From: JAKFWI01 sp031398975
GTDB taxonomy: Bacteria; Pseudomonadota; Alphaproteobacteria; Caulobacterales; Aquidulcibacteraceae
Length of the DNA: 64,000 bases
NCBI GenBank assembly: GCA_031398975.1
Contig: JANNOI010000045.1
Location: 29,756-93,755 of the forward strand
Reading direction: 5' to 3'
Shown: in pieces, positions 26,225-34,441 of the stretch
How positions within the stretch are numbered: position 1 is the first letter of the stretch
Layout: each line of letters begins with the position of its first letter
Notes under the pieces: generated by a model
Seen by the model: the letters and a program-made list of their open reading frames with translations, nothing else
The model's database searches: none
What the model was told of the DNA's origin: nothing
Translations under genes and position numbers: made by a program

Positions 26225-27210
26225 TCGCGGTGGCGGCGCGGGTGCGGCGCAAGGGCTTCACTCTCGACGTCGCGTTCGAGGCCCCTGCGGGCGTCACCGC
26301 GCTGTTCGGCCCCTCCGGGGCGGGCAAATCGCTGCTGCTCGCGGCCATCGCGGGGCTCGTGCGTCTGGAAGCGGGGCGGGTGGTTCTGGCCGGGCGTACG
26401 CTGGAGGCGTGTGAGGCCGGCCTGCGCATTCCCCCGCATCAGCGCGGCGTGGGCCTTGTGTTTCAGGACGCCCGGCTTTTCCCCCATCTGTCGGTGCGCG
26501 CCAACCTCGCCTACGCCGAACGGCGTGCGCCGCCCGATGCGCGCCGCCCTGGTCTCGCGGAGATCGCCGCCCGGTTCGATCTCGCAGCGTTGCTGGACCG
26601 GCCGGTGCGCAACCTTTCCGGTGGCGAGCGCAGCCGCGTGGCGCTGGCGCGCGCGCTCTTGTCGGCGCCGGACCTGTTGTTGCTGGACGAGCCGTTCGCC
26701 GCGCTGGACGGGGCGCGCCGGCGGCGCTTCCTCGCCGCGCTGGCCGCCCTGCACACAGACTTCGCCCTGCCCATGCTGATCGTCACCCACCAGATCGAGG
26801 ACGTGGCGGCGCTGGCGGGCCATGTGGTGGGGTTACAGGCGGGACGGGTGGTCGCGGCCGGCCCGGTGCGGGAGGCGTGCGCCAGCGCGGCCTTCCAGGC
26901 GCTACTGGACCCACGCGACCAGGGCGCGGCTTATCCCGCCCGCGGCGGCGCTTCTGGTGCAGGCGGGCTGGCGTGGGTGCGGGCCGACCACGTGCTCCTG
27001 GCGCGCGCGCGCCCGGAGGGGCTGTCGGCGCAAAACATCTGGGCCGGGACCGTCGCGTCCGTTGCGGGCGAGCCGGACGGGAGCGTCATGGTTCGCCTCG
27101 GTACGGCGCAGGGGCCTGTGCTGGCGCGCGTCACCGCCGAGGCCGCCTCCCGGCTTGCGCTCGCACCCGGGGTCGAGGCATGGGCTGTCGTCAAGGCGCA
27201 CGCGCTGTAA
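26221..27210 (+). CDS. modC: Molybdate ABC transporter ATP-binding protein
   Basis: 329 aa. Walker A GPSGAGKS (near residue 35), Q-loop VFQDARLF, ABC signature NLSGGERSRVALARAL, Walker B LLLLDEPFAALD, H-loop VTHQ. The C-terminal 60-70 residues (LSAQNIWAGTVASV ... VTAEAASRLAL) form a TOBE/MOP molybdate-binding domain, specific to ModC. ATG at 26221 overlaps modB. Confidence 0.95.
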   Translation: MIAVAARVRRKGFTLDVAFEAPAGVTALFGPSGAGKSLLLAAIAGLVRLEAGRVVLAGRTLEACEAGLRIPPHQRGVGLVFQDARLFPHLSVRANLAYAERRAPPDARRPGLAEIAARFDLAALLDRPVRNLSGGERSRVALARALLSAPDLLLLDEPFAALDGARRRRFLAALAALHTDFALPMLIVTHQIEDVAALAGHVVGLQAGRVVAAGPVREACASAAFQALLDPRDQGAAYPARGGASGAGGLAWVRADHVLLARARPEGLSAQNIWAGTVASVAGEPDGSVMVRLGTAQGPVLARVTAEAASRLALAPGVEAWAVVKAHAL

Positions 27211-27223
27211 GAGGGTTTTGACG

Positions 27224-28003
27224 GTGTTCAGGTTTTTCCTCGGCTGGCTGACCGCGCTTGCGCTGGCGGGCCAGGCTCTGGCCGCGCCTGCGCCCGCCCC
27301 GGTCAAGGTGTTCGCCGCCGCAAGCCTGACCGAGGCGCTCGCCGCCGCGGCGGCGGCCTATGCGGCGCAAGGTCATCCCCGCCCCGTGCTCGCCTTCGCC
27401 GCCAGCTCCACCCTGGCCCGCCAGATCGAGCAGGGCGCCGACGCCGATCTCTTCGTCTCGGCGGACGAGGAATGGATGGATTATCTGCAGGCGCGGGGGC
27501 TCATAGAGGCGAAAACGCGGGCGCGGCTCCTATCCAACCGCCTGGTGCTGATCGCCCCGTCCGACCGCCCGTTCACCCTGGCGATGCGGCAAGGCTTCGA
27601 CCTCGCCGGGGCCTTGAAGGGCGGGCGCCTCGCCCTGGCCGATCCCGACAGCGTGCCCGCGGGGCGCTACGGCAAGGCCGCGCTCGAAAGCGTGGGGGCG
27701 TGGGCGGGCGTCTCGGGCTCCGTGGCGCGGGCGGAGAATGTGCGCGCGGCGCTGCGCTTTGTGGAGACGGGCGAGGCGGCGGCGGGGATCGTCTACGCCA
27801 CGGATGCGCAGGCCGCCGGCTCTCGCGTGACGATCGTGGGAACCTTCCCCGCCGCCAGCCACCCCCCGATCTCCTATCCCCTCGCGCTGGTGGCCGGGCG
27901 CGCGGGGCGGACGGAGGCCGCCGCGTTCGCCCGCTATCTCCGCTCCCCGCCAGGCCAGAAGGTGCTGCAACGGTTCGGCTTCGGGCCCCCCCGAAACGAT
28001 TAG
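27224..28003 (+). CDS. modA: Molybdate-binding periplasmic protein
   Basis: 259 aa with a signal peptide ending AGQALAAPA. Binding-protein features: VKVFAAASLTEAL, FAASSTLARQIEQGADADLFVSADEEWMDYL, ALADPDSVPAGRYGKAAL, GIVYATDA, all typical ModA blocks. GTG at 27224 was chosen because GAGGG lies eight bases upstream; TTG at 27218 is in frame. The order modBCA (binding protein last) is less usual than modABC. The 3' end overlaps moeA by four bases on the other strand. Confidence 0.92.
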   Translation: MFRFFLGWLTALALAGQALAAPAPAPVKVFAAASLTEALAAAAAAYAAQGHPRPVLAFAASSTLARQIEQGADADLFVSADEEWMDYLQARGLIEAKTRARLLSNRLVLIAPSDRPFTLAMRQGFDLAGALKGGRLALADPDSVPAGRYGKAALESVGAWAGVSGSVARAENVRAALRFVETGEAAAGIVYATDAQAAGSRVTIVGTFPAASHPPISYPLALVAGRAGRTEAAAFARYLRSPPGQKVLQRFGFGPPRND

Positions 28004-29193
28004 AGCCGCAATGCCTCGACCAGCGCGCCCGCCTGCAGCGCAGGCGCGTGAGGGGCTAGGCGCAGCAGGGCGTTGGCGTTCGCGAACACCGAAAGACGCG
28101 AGGAATCCTGGTCCTCCAGCGCGCGGATGCGCAGCCCGCCTTCGCCGTCATTCAAGGCCGAAGCGCGCAGATAATGCTCGCGGGGGCCGTTGGCGGGCAG
28201 CGCCTCCGCCAGCCGCGCCGTCTCGAACGTGAGCGTGTGGTCGTGCGGGCGTCCCAAAAGCGCGTCCAGCATCGGGGCGAGGAACAGCCGGGCGCAGACG
28301 AGGGCCGAGGCGGGATTGCCCGGCAGGCCCAGCACCGGCGTGCGCCCCACTTGGCCGAACCAAGTCGGCTTGCCCGGCCGGACCGCCACCCCGTCCACCT
28401 GAAGCGCGAGGCCCAGGCTTTGCACCGCGGGCCGGGCGTGATCGCGGGGGCCGACCGAGGCGCCCCCGATCACCACCACCAGATCGGCGCCGGCGAGCGC
28501 CTCGCCCGCGCGCTCGGCGAACGCCTCGATGCTATCGTGGGCGATCCGGGCCGGGAGCGTCTCGCCCCCCCAGGTTTGCGCGAGCGCCGCCACCCCGAAG
28601 GAGGCGGAATCGAACACCTGGTCCGGGCGCGGCTCCTGCCCGGGGGCCACGATCTCGTCCCCGCCGGAAAGGATCGCCACGCGGGGGCGCCTGTGCACCT
28701 CCAGCCGGCTGCAGCCGGCCGCCGCGGCGAAGGCGAGCGCCACGGCATCGACGGTACGCCCAGGCTCGAGCAGGACGTCCCCGGCGCGGAAGTCTAGGCC
28801 GCGGGGGCGCACATAAAGCCCTTTCGCTAGCGCGGGGGCGAGGAGATCGGCCCCCTCCAGCACCGCCTGCTCCTGGACCAGCACCGCGTCCGCGCCCTCT
28901 GGGAGGGCGGCGCCGGTGGAGATGCGCACCGCCTCTCCGGGCTGAAGCGCGCGGGGGTAGGGGGCCCCGGCATGCGCCTCCCCCACGACGCGCAGCCGCG
29001 CCGGCGCGGCCGCTGCGCGCAGGCCGTAGCCGTCCATCGCTGAAGCATGAAACGGCGGCTGGTCCCGCCGGGCGCGGACCGGGGCCGCAAGCGTGCGCCC
29101 TGCCGCCTCCGCCATATCCACCGTTTCGCGCGCCCCCGCGCTGCAGGCCGAGAGCATAAGCGCCCGCGCCTCGGCCACGCTCAGGAGGGTCAT
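28000..29193 (-). CDS. moeA: Molybdopterin molybdotransferase MoeA
   Basis: 397 aa. Inserts molybdenum into adenylated molybdopterin. Signatures: DQPPFHASAMDGYG near residue 46, ISTGAALPEGADAV, ILSGGDEIV, VFDSASFGVAAL, IGGASVGPRDHARPAV, and VLGLPGNPASALV. ATG at 29193 overlaps the moaC stop (ATGA). It is the last gene of the long minus-strand chain that starts at hpxW. Its end overlaps modA, so molybdate uptake and molybdenum insertion genes converge. Confidence 0.96.
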   Translation of the reverse strand: MTLLSVAEARALMLSACSAGARETVDMAEAAGRTLAAPVRARRDQPPFHASAMDGYGLRAAAAPARLRVVGEAHAGAPYPRALQPGEAVRISTGAALPEGADAVLVQEQAVLEGADLLAPALAKGLYVRPRGLDFRAGDVLLEPGRTVDAVALAFAAAAGCSRLEVHRRPRVAILSGGDEIVAPGQEPRPDQVFDSASFGVAALAQTWGGETLPARIAHDSIEAFAERAGEALAGADLVVVIGGASVGPRDHARPAVQSLGLALQVDGVAVRPGKPTWFGQVGRTPVLGLPGNPASALVCARLFLAPMLDALLGRPHDHTLTFETARLAEALPANGPREHYLRASALNDGEGGLRIRALEDQDSSRLSVFANANALLRLAPHAPALQAGALVEALRL

Positions 29194-29672
29194 GGCGCGC
29201 GCTGATAATCGCCGTGCGCGCCGCCGGTCTTGGAAAGGAGGCGCACGGTTTCGATCGTCATGTCGCGGTCGGCGGCTTTGAGCATGTCGTAGAGGGTGAG
29301 GCAGGCCACGCTGACCGCCGTCAACGCCTCCATCTCCACCCCGGTGCGGGCCAGGGTGCGCGCCAGCGCGGACACGGTAAAGCCGGGCAGGCCGGCGTCG
29401 GGCTCGATCGTCACCGTCACGCTGGTGAGGGGCACGGGGTGGCACAACGGGATGAGCTCGGCGGTGCGTTTGGCGGCCATGATCCCCGCGATCTCGGCGA
29501 TTGTGCGGACATCGCCTTTCTTCGCCTCCCCGCGCAACGCGAGCGCCAGCGTCTGCGCCCCCATCCGGACCGCGCCCTGCGCGCGCGCCTCGCGCACCGT
29601 CAGGGGCTTGTCCCCGACATCGACCATCACCGCCCGGCCGGCGGCGTCGAAATGGGGGAGGGGCGCGTCCAT
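29190..29672 (-). CDS. moaC: Cyclic pyranopterin monophosphate synthase
   Basis: 160 aa. Second half of the first molybdenum cofactor step, turning the MoaA product into cPMP. Motifs: MVDVGDKPLTVREARAQG, ELIPLCHPVPLTSV, TGVEMEALTAVSVACLTLYDMLKA. ATG at 29672 lies 2 bp after the moaB stop; the stop overlaps moeA. Confidence 0.96.
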   Translation of the reverse strand: MDAPLPHFDAAGRAVMVDVGDKPLTVREARAQGAVRMGAQTLALALRGEAKKGDVRTIAEIAGIMAAKRTAELIPLCHPVPLTSVTVTIEPDAGLPGFTVSALARTLARTGVEMEALTAVSVACLTLYDMLKAADRDMTIETVRLLSKTGGAHGDYQRAP

Positions 29673-29674
29673 GC

Positions 29675-30232
29675 TCAGCGCTCCAGGAGCCGCGGCATCA
29701 GCTCGACGAGGTTGCAGGGCCGGTGGCGGCTGTCCAGCTGCCAGCGGATCACCTTGTCCCAGCCGTCCTTGCACGCGCCGTTGGAGCCCGGCAGGCAGAA
29801 CACGAATTTGCCCCCCGCAAGCCCCGCGCACGCCCGCGACTGCAGGGTGGAAAGCCCGACGCTCTGATAGCTCACGAGGTGCCAGATCACGGAAAAGCCT
29901 TCGATCTCCTTGTCGAATAGCGCCCGCGCGGCGTCCGGGGTGACGTCGCGCCCGGTCAGGCCTGTGCCGCCCGTGGTGAGGATGGCGTCGATGGCGGGGT
30001 CGGCGATCCAGGCGCGGAGCTGCTCTTGGATGGCGGGGACGTCGTCCCCCACCCAGGCGCGGCCCGCCACCTCATGGCCGTCGCGCACGACCCGCTCCGC
30101 GAGCAGGCGCCCGGAGGTGTCGCTCTCGGCGTCGCGCGTGTCGGACACCGTCAGCACCGCGATGCGCACCGGCAGGAACGGCAGGGTGGGAGACAAGCTG
30201 CCCCCAGGCGGGGGCGCTTCGGGGAGTGTCAT
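29675..30232 (-). CDS. moaB: Molybdenum cofactor biosynthesis protein MoaB/MogA type
   Basis: 185 aa, probable molybdopterin adenylyltransferase. Motifs: IAVLTVSDTRDAESDTSG, ILTTGGTGLTGRDVTPDA, LPGSNGACKDGW, VELMPRL. The first 20 residues are Pro-rich and may be part of a longer N-terminus. ATG at 30232 overlaps the moaE stop. Confidence 0.95.
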   Translation of the reverse strand: MTLPEAPPPGGSLSPTLPFLPVRIAVLTVSDTRDAESDTSGRLLAERVVRDGHEVAGRAWVGDDVPAIQEQLRAWIADPAIDAILTTGGTGLTGRDVTPDAARALFDKEIEGFSVIWHLVSYQSVGLSTLQSRACAGLAGGKFVFCLPGSNGACKDGWDKVIRWQLDSRHRPCNLVELMPRLLER

Positions 30233-30720
30233 GGGCGAAGCCTCCCGCGGTGCGCCTCGGCGCGGGCGCGGTCTTCTGCGGTGGGCGCGACCCAGCGGGC
30301 GCCGTCCGGGCCGGTCTCGTGTTTCCAGAACGGCGCGTCGGTCTTCAAGAGGTCCATCAGCATCTCCACGGCGGCGAAGGCGGGGGCGCGGCTTACGCTG
30401 AGCGCCGCGGCCAGCACGATCGGCTCCCCGGGCCGGATCTCGCCATAGCGATGGCGCACCAGCACATCGATCGGCGCAAACCGCCCCGCGACGTCGTGCG
30501 CGATCGCCTCCACCGCGCGCTCGGTAAAGCCCGGATAATGTTCAAGCGCGAGGCCCGTCACCGCGACGCCGCCGGACACGGCCCGGCAATAGCCCACAAA
30601 GCTCGCCAGCGCACCGCACCCATCGCGCCCGGCCGCGAACGCCGTCAGCGCGGCCGCGGGGTCGAACGGCTCGGGCGAGATCTGCACGCGGACGCGGCCC
30701 TCCTGCGCCATGGCGGTCAT
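30229..30720 (-). CDS. moaE: Molybdopterin synthase catalytic subunit
   Basis: 163 aa. With MoaD it adds two sulfurs to cPMP. Active-site segment APFWKHE contains the catalytic Lys; FVGYCRAVSGG near residue 42 and VRHRYGEIRPGEPIVLAAALSVSRAPAF are typical. ATG at 30720 overlaps the moaD stop (ATGA). The frame continues open upstream, but that part underlies moaD and moaA. Confidence 0.94.
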   Translation of the reverse strand: MTAMAQEGRVRVQISPEPFDPAAALTAFAAGRDGCGALASFVGYCRAVSGGVAVTGLALEHYPGFTERAVEAIAHDVAGRFAPIDVLVRHRYGEIRPGEPIVLAAALSVSRAPAFAAVEMLMDLLKTDAPFWKHETGPDGARWVAPTAEDRARAEAHRGRLRP

Positions 30721-30968
30721 CCCCCGCTCAGCGCGGACATGCACGCGATCTCGCGCGCGCCGCGGAGATCGGCGTCGGGGCCGGCGAAGCGCTGGTCGAT
30801 CGCGAAGCGCACGCCCGGGGCGTGCAGCGCCGCCCCCAGCGCCGGCGCGCGCGCGCTGAGCCAGGCGCAGAGGTCGCTCACCGTATGTACGCCTTCGGGC
30901 AGATCGATCTCGCGCGGGAGGCCTGTGCTCGCCTCGCGCAGGGCGCCGAAGAACAAAAGCGCCGCCAT
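30717..30968 (-). CDS. moaD: Molybdopterin synthase sulfur carrier subunit
   Basis: 83 aa ubiquitin-like protein starting MAALLFFGALREASG-like and ending in Gly-Gly, the C-terminus that is adenylated and thiocarboxylated. It lies 3 bp after moaA and overlaps moaE. No MoeB-type activating enzyme is in the window. Confidence 0.93.
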   Translation of the reverse strand: MAALLFFGALREASTGLPREIDLPEGVHTVSDLCAWLSARAPALGAALHAPGVRFAIDQRFAGPDADLRGAREIACMSALSGG

Positions 30969-30971
30969 CGC

Positions 30972-31991
30972 TCAGCCCCCGGTCAGCGACATCGGCCGCG
31001 CGAGCGCGGGGGGGCTGCGCGGTGCGCCGATGGCGAAATCGTGCGCCTTGGGCTTGCGCCGCAGCGCCGATGCGATCGCGGCGTCGATCTCGGCCTCCGT
31101 CCCGCCGGCGCGCAGCAGGGCGCGGAAATCGAGATGGTCGTCCTGGCCGAGGCACAGATAGAGCCGGCCCGCGCAGGTGAGCCGCACCCGGTTGCACGCG
31201 GCGCAAAACGTCTCGGAGAGCGGGGTGATGAAGCCGAGCCGCCCGCCGGTCTCGCGCACCCGCACATAGCGCGCAGGCCCGCCGGTGGCGTCTCCCAGAT
31301 CCTCGAGCGTCCAGCGCTGCGCCAGCCCCGCGCGGACCGCGCGCAGGGACAGGTATTGCGCGCTCCGGTCCACCTCCACCTCCCCGAGCGGCATTGTCTC
31401 GATCAGCGTGATGTCCATGCCCTGGCCATGGGCCCATTCGATCAAAGCGGGGATTTCGGCGGCGTTTTCATCGCGCAGCGCCACGGTGTTGATCTTCACC
31501 TTGAGCCCCGCCGCGCGCGCGGCGCCGATCCCTTCGAGCACGCTGTCCAGCCGGTCCCGCCGGGTGAGGCGCGCGAAAACCTCCCGGTTGAGCGTATCGA
31601 GCGAGACGTTGACGCGCTTCACCCCCGCCTCCGCCAGCGCGCGGGCATGGGGCGCAAGGCGCGCGCCATTGGTGGTCAGGGTGAGTTCCTGGAGGCCGCC
31701 CCCGCCCAGATGGCGCGACAGCGCGCGCACGAAATCCATAAAGCCCGGCCGCACCAGCGGCTCGCCCCCCGTCAGGCGCAGCTTGCGTACGCCCTGGGCG
31801 ATGAAGCGCGCGCACAGCCGTTCGAGTTCGGGAAAGGTCAGCATGTCGGCCTTCGGCAGGAAGGTCTGCCGCGCGGGCATGCAATAGGCGCAACGCAGAT
31901 CGCACCGATCCGTCACCGACACCCGCAGATAGGTGACCGCGCGCCCGAACGGGTCGATCAGGGCGGGCGGCGAGGGCGCGGGGGCTGGCAT
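30972..31991 (-). CDS. moaA: GTP 3',8-cyclase MoaA (radical SAM)
   Basis: 339 aa. Starts molybdenum cofactor synthesis from GTP. Radical-SAM cluster at Cys30, Cys34, Cys37 (CDLRCAYC), SAM-contact LRLTGGEPLVR, second cluster in FCAACNRVRLTCAG, and a C-terminal Gly-Gly needed for activity. ATG at 31991 lies 4 bp after the stop of the flavoprotein gene. The cofactor genes therefore continue directly from the urate-degradation genes with no room for a separate promoter or leader riboswitch. Confidence 0.97.
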   Translation of the reverse strand: MPAPAPSPPALIDPFGRAVTYLRVSVTDRCDLRCAYCMPARQTFLPKADMLTFPELERLCARFIAQGVRKLRLTGGEPLVRPGFMDFVRALSRHLGGGGLQELTLTTNGARLAPHARALAEAGVKRVNVSLDTLNREVFARLTRRDRLDSVLEGIGAARAAGLKVKINTVALRDENAAEIPALIEWAHGQGMDITLIETMPLGEVEVDRSAQYLSLRAVRAGLAQRWTLEDLGDATGGPARYVRVRETGGRLGFITPLSETFCAACNRVRLTCAGRLYLCLGQDDHLDFRALLRAGGTEAEIDAAIASALRRKPKAHDFAIGAPRSPPALARPMSLTGG

Positions 31992-31995
31992 GGCG

Positions 31996-33501
31996 CTATC
32001 CTAGCGCGTTTCCGCCGCCCGGCCATTCGCCCACGAACTCCACCTCCCGATAGTCCAGAAAGTCGGCGAGCACGGCGTCCTGGTCATCCAGGAAAAGCTG
32101 CGAGGTGACCCCGTTCAGCAGCCGCGGCAGCGCATGCTTCATGCCGGAAAGGGCCGAGCCCGAAAGGCCAAGGCTGACGAGCGCGGCGTAATTGAACAGG
32201 AACAGGCCGTGCAGCCGCGCGCCGGCCTCGCGCGTGCGGCCCTGCAGCTCGAAGCCGGGGCCAAGATAGGGATGGGCGTCGATCAGGGGGTTCTCCGCGC
32301 CGGGGGCGGGGCGGAACCGGTCCCGCCACAGCGCCACCTCGCCCGCGAGTTCGCCAAGCTCCTCGCGCAGCGACAGATCGTTGATCATCCCGGTGCTGAC
32401 GATCAGGAAATCGAACAAGAAGGCGCCCTTGGGTGTGTGCACGCGCACGCGCATGCCTTCGCCCTGACCCTGACTTTGGCCCTGACCCTCCGGCTCAACC
32501 TTGGTCCAGGGGGCGCCCAGATGGAGGTGGAAACCCGGATAGGCGGCCGCGCGGTTGAACGTGTCGTTAGTGGGGGGCTGGTTGGCGCGCAGGAAGTAGT
32601 CGATCGCGCGGTATTTGCGGGCGTCGTCCAGGCTCGCGAAATGCTTGAGCAGGCCCGAACCCTCCATGTGCCGGATCGGGTTGACGCGCGGCAGCGCCTC
32701 GCGCCGGACGAAGACATGCGCCTGCGCCACGCCGCAGGAGAGCGCATGCTGGGTGTTGTCGAACGCCGAGGCGCCGGCCCCCAGCACGCCGATTCGCTTG
32801 CCTTTGAGGCGCTCGAAGTCGATCGCCTCGGAGGTGTGGGCGTAGAGGCTCTTGGGCAAAGCGGTGCGGATGAAGGCCGGCACGTGCCATTCGCCCCCGC
32901 CCTGGATGCCGGTGGCCAGCACCACTTTGCGCGCAAACAGGCGGGTCGGCGCGCCCGCGCGCAGGACGTTCAGCGCAAACATCCCCCCTCCCGGCTCCGG
33001 CGTGATGGCGGTGACGCGCGCTTCGTTCACGACCGGCAGGTTCAGCACGCGGCGGAACCAGGCGAGGTAGGCCGCCCAATCCCCGCGCGCGATCTTGCCG
33101 AGGGCGAGCCAGCCTTCGGGCCCATATTGCGCCTCCCAATAGGCGCGGAAGGTGAGCGAGGGGTAGCCGTACTCGATGCCGGTGATGTGCTTGGGCGTGC
33201 GCAGGGTGAGCATGCGCGCATAGGTCGACCACGGGCCCTCGCGCCCGGCCGGGTTCTCGTCCAGCACGAGGATGTTGGACACCTTCTCCCGCATCAGGCC
33301 GTGGGCGGCGGCCAGCCCGCTCTGCCCGCCCCCGATGATCGCGACATCGTAGACCGGCGCGCCGGAGGCGTGCGTGCGCGGGCGCACCCAGGGCGCGCTC
33401 GGATAATCCAGCACTTCAAGCTCGCGCTTGATCTGCTGTTCCAGCAGCGCAAGCCCCGCTGCGGCGCGATCTTCCTGTTTGGCGAGCGCAGACATGTTCA
33501 T
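31996..33501 (-). CDS. FAD/NAD(P)-binding flavoprotein monooxygenase; candidate urate hydroxylase (HpyO-type)
   Basis: 501 aa. Two nucleotide folds: YDVAIIGGGQSGLAAAHGLM at residues 51-70 (FAD) and GKRIGVLGAGASAFDN near residue 235 (NAD(P)H). The arrangement is that of single-component flavin monooxygenases. ATG at 33501 overlaps uraD by four bases. No uricase (UaZ), PuuD or HpxO-like gene is present although every other step from xanthine to allantoate is, so by context it should oxidise urate to 5-hydroxyisourate. A second urate hydroxylase type, HpyO, not homologous to HpxO, is known; whether this protein belongs to it needs a sequence comparison. A short Gly/Gln/Ser insertion at about residue 345 comes from a hexamer repeat. 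Confidence 0.75.
   Translation of the reverse strand: MNMSALAKQEDRAAAGLALLEQQIKRELEVLDYPSAPWVRPRTHASGAPVYDVAIIGGGQSGLAAAHGLMREKVSNILVLDENPAGREGPWSTYARMLTLRTPKHITGIEYGYPSLTFRAYWEAQYGPEGWLALGKIARGDWAAYLAWFRRVLNLPVVNEARVTAITPEPGGGMFALNVLRAGAPTRLFARKVVLATGIQGGGEWHVPAFIRTALPKSLYAHTSEAIDFERLKGKRIGVLGAGASAFDNTQHALSCGVAQAHVFVRREALPRVNPIRHMEGSGLLKHFASLDDARKYRAIDYFLRANQPPTNDTFNRAAAYPGFHLHLGAPWTKVEPEGQGQSQGQGEGMRVRVHTPKGAFLFDFLIVSTGMINDLSLREELGELAGEVALWRDRFRPAPGAENPLIDAHPYLGPGFELQGRTREAGARLHGLFLFNYAALVSLGLSGSALSGMKHALPRLLNGVTSQLFLDDQDAVLADFLDYREVEFVGEWPGGGNALG
32463..32490. repeat. Hexamer repeat (CCCTGA)n inside the flavoprotein gene
   Basis: Four to five imperfect 6-bp units give a Gln-Gly/Gln-Ser run on the coding strand. 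It is the same kind of in-frame hexamer expansion as at 19593-19651, in an unrelated gene. Confidence 0.65.
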
Positions 33502-34064
33502 TGCTCCGTCGGCGGCGAAAGGCGCGTGACCGCATCGTCAAAGCGCAGGCGCGCGATAAGGGCGATTTGGGCGAGCGCGGTTTGGATTTCCACGTCCCGG
33601 TCGGCCTCCAGCCGCGTACGCAGCGCCTCGAAGATCTGCGCCTGGCTATGGAGGCGCGCGCAGATCACGAAGGGAAAGCCGAACCGCGCCTGATAGGCGC
33701 CGTTGAGGGCGAAAAGCTCGCCGGTTTGGCTGTGTTCCAGGCGATCGAGCCCGACGGAGGCCTGCTCGGCGCGCGAATGCTGGGTCAGCGCCGCCGGGGC
33801 CCGGGCGGCTGCGCCCAGTTCCGGGTGGGCGCGGATTAAGGCGAGGTGCGCCTCCGGCCCCGCCCGCTCCACCGCCCGCCCCAAGGCCTCGATCACGGCG
33901 TCCAGGCTGGCGAAGGGCCGGTCTCCATAGGCGCGGGCGGCGGCCCAGGGCGAATGCTCGTAAAGCCCCCCGAACGCGGCCACGAAGGCCTCTTCGTCCA
34001 TGGCGTTTATCGCGTCGAGCGGGGCGGGCGTTGCGGCGGGCGGCGTCATGGGGGGCGCGCTCAC
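33498..34064 (-). CDS. uraD: 2-oxo-4-hydroxy-4-carboxy-5-ureidoimidazoline (OHCU) decarboxylase
   Basis: 188 aa from GTG at 34064 (overlapping hpxZ), or 183 aa from ATG at 34049. Converts OHCU to (S)-allantoin. Motifs: LYEHSPWAAARA near residue 34, IRAHPELG with the active-site His and Glu (residues 80-82), EQASVGLD, and FGFPFVICARLHSQAQI, a helix lining the site. It works after UraH, whose gene is divergent at 41232. Confidence 0.94.
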   Translation of the reverse strand: MSAPPMTPPAATPAPLDAINAMDEEAFVAAFGGLYEHSPWAAARAYGDRPFASLDAVIEALGRAVERAGPEAHLALIRAHPELGAAARAPAALTQHSRAEQASVGLDRLEHSQTGELFALNGAYQARFGFPFVICARLHSQAQIFEALRTRLEADRDVEIQTALAQIALIARLRFDDAVTRLSPPTEQ

Positions 34065-34441
34065 GAAATGGTGTTGATCAGGGAGACATGGGCGCTCACC
34101 ACCCGCCAGCCCTCGCCCATGCGCGCCCAGGCCTGGCTCTGGCGTCCGGGGCGGGGCTCGCCCACGCGCTGGAACTCGGCGTTGACGGTGGCGAAATCGG
34201 CGCCGAACGTGGTGATCGTCACCTTCGTCAGCGTGCGCTGCGGGGAGCCGCGCCGGGCGGTGCGGAACGCCGCGATCGCCTCAATGCCGTAGAGGTTCTC
34301 CCCCACCCCGTAGCGCACCGTCAGGGGCGAGGCCCAGAACAGCGCCTGCATCGCATCGAGATCATCGCCCATCAGGGCGGCTTCGTAGGCGTAGAACGCG
34401 GCGCTGACTTCAGCGACGACGGCGGGTTCATTCAAGGTCAT
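34061..34441 (-). CDS. hpxZ: HpxZ/AtzH-like protein (SnoaL fold)
   Basis: 126 aa, NTF2/SnoaL-like fold: FYAYEAALMGDDLDAMQALFWASPLTVRYGVGENLYGIEAI is characteristic of HpxZ and AtzH. In Klebsiella hpxZ lies with hpxWXY in oxalurate use; the reaction is unsettled and it may be a carboxylase-like or assisting enzyme. ATG at 34441 overlaps hpxY; the stop overlaps uraD. Confidence 0.88.
   Translation of the reverse strand: MTLNEPAVVAEVSAAFYAYEAALMGDDLDAMQALFWASPLTVRYGVGENLYGIEAIAAFRTARRGSPQRTLTKVTITTFGADFATVNAEFQRVGEPRPGRQSQAWARMGEGWRVVSAHVSLINTIS

Noticed and set aside
30721..31437. A longer N-terminus for MoaE
   Set aside because: The open frame upstream overlaps moaD and moaA entirely; the ATG at 30720 overlaps the moaD stop in the usual way.
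31992..31995. A Moco riboswitch before moaA
   Set aside because: The gap between the flavoprotein stop and the moaA start is only 4 bp; no leader exists.
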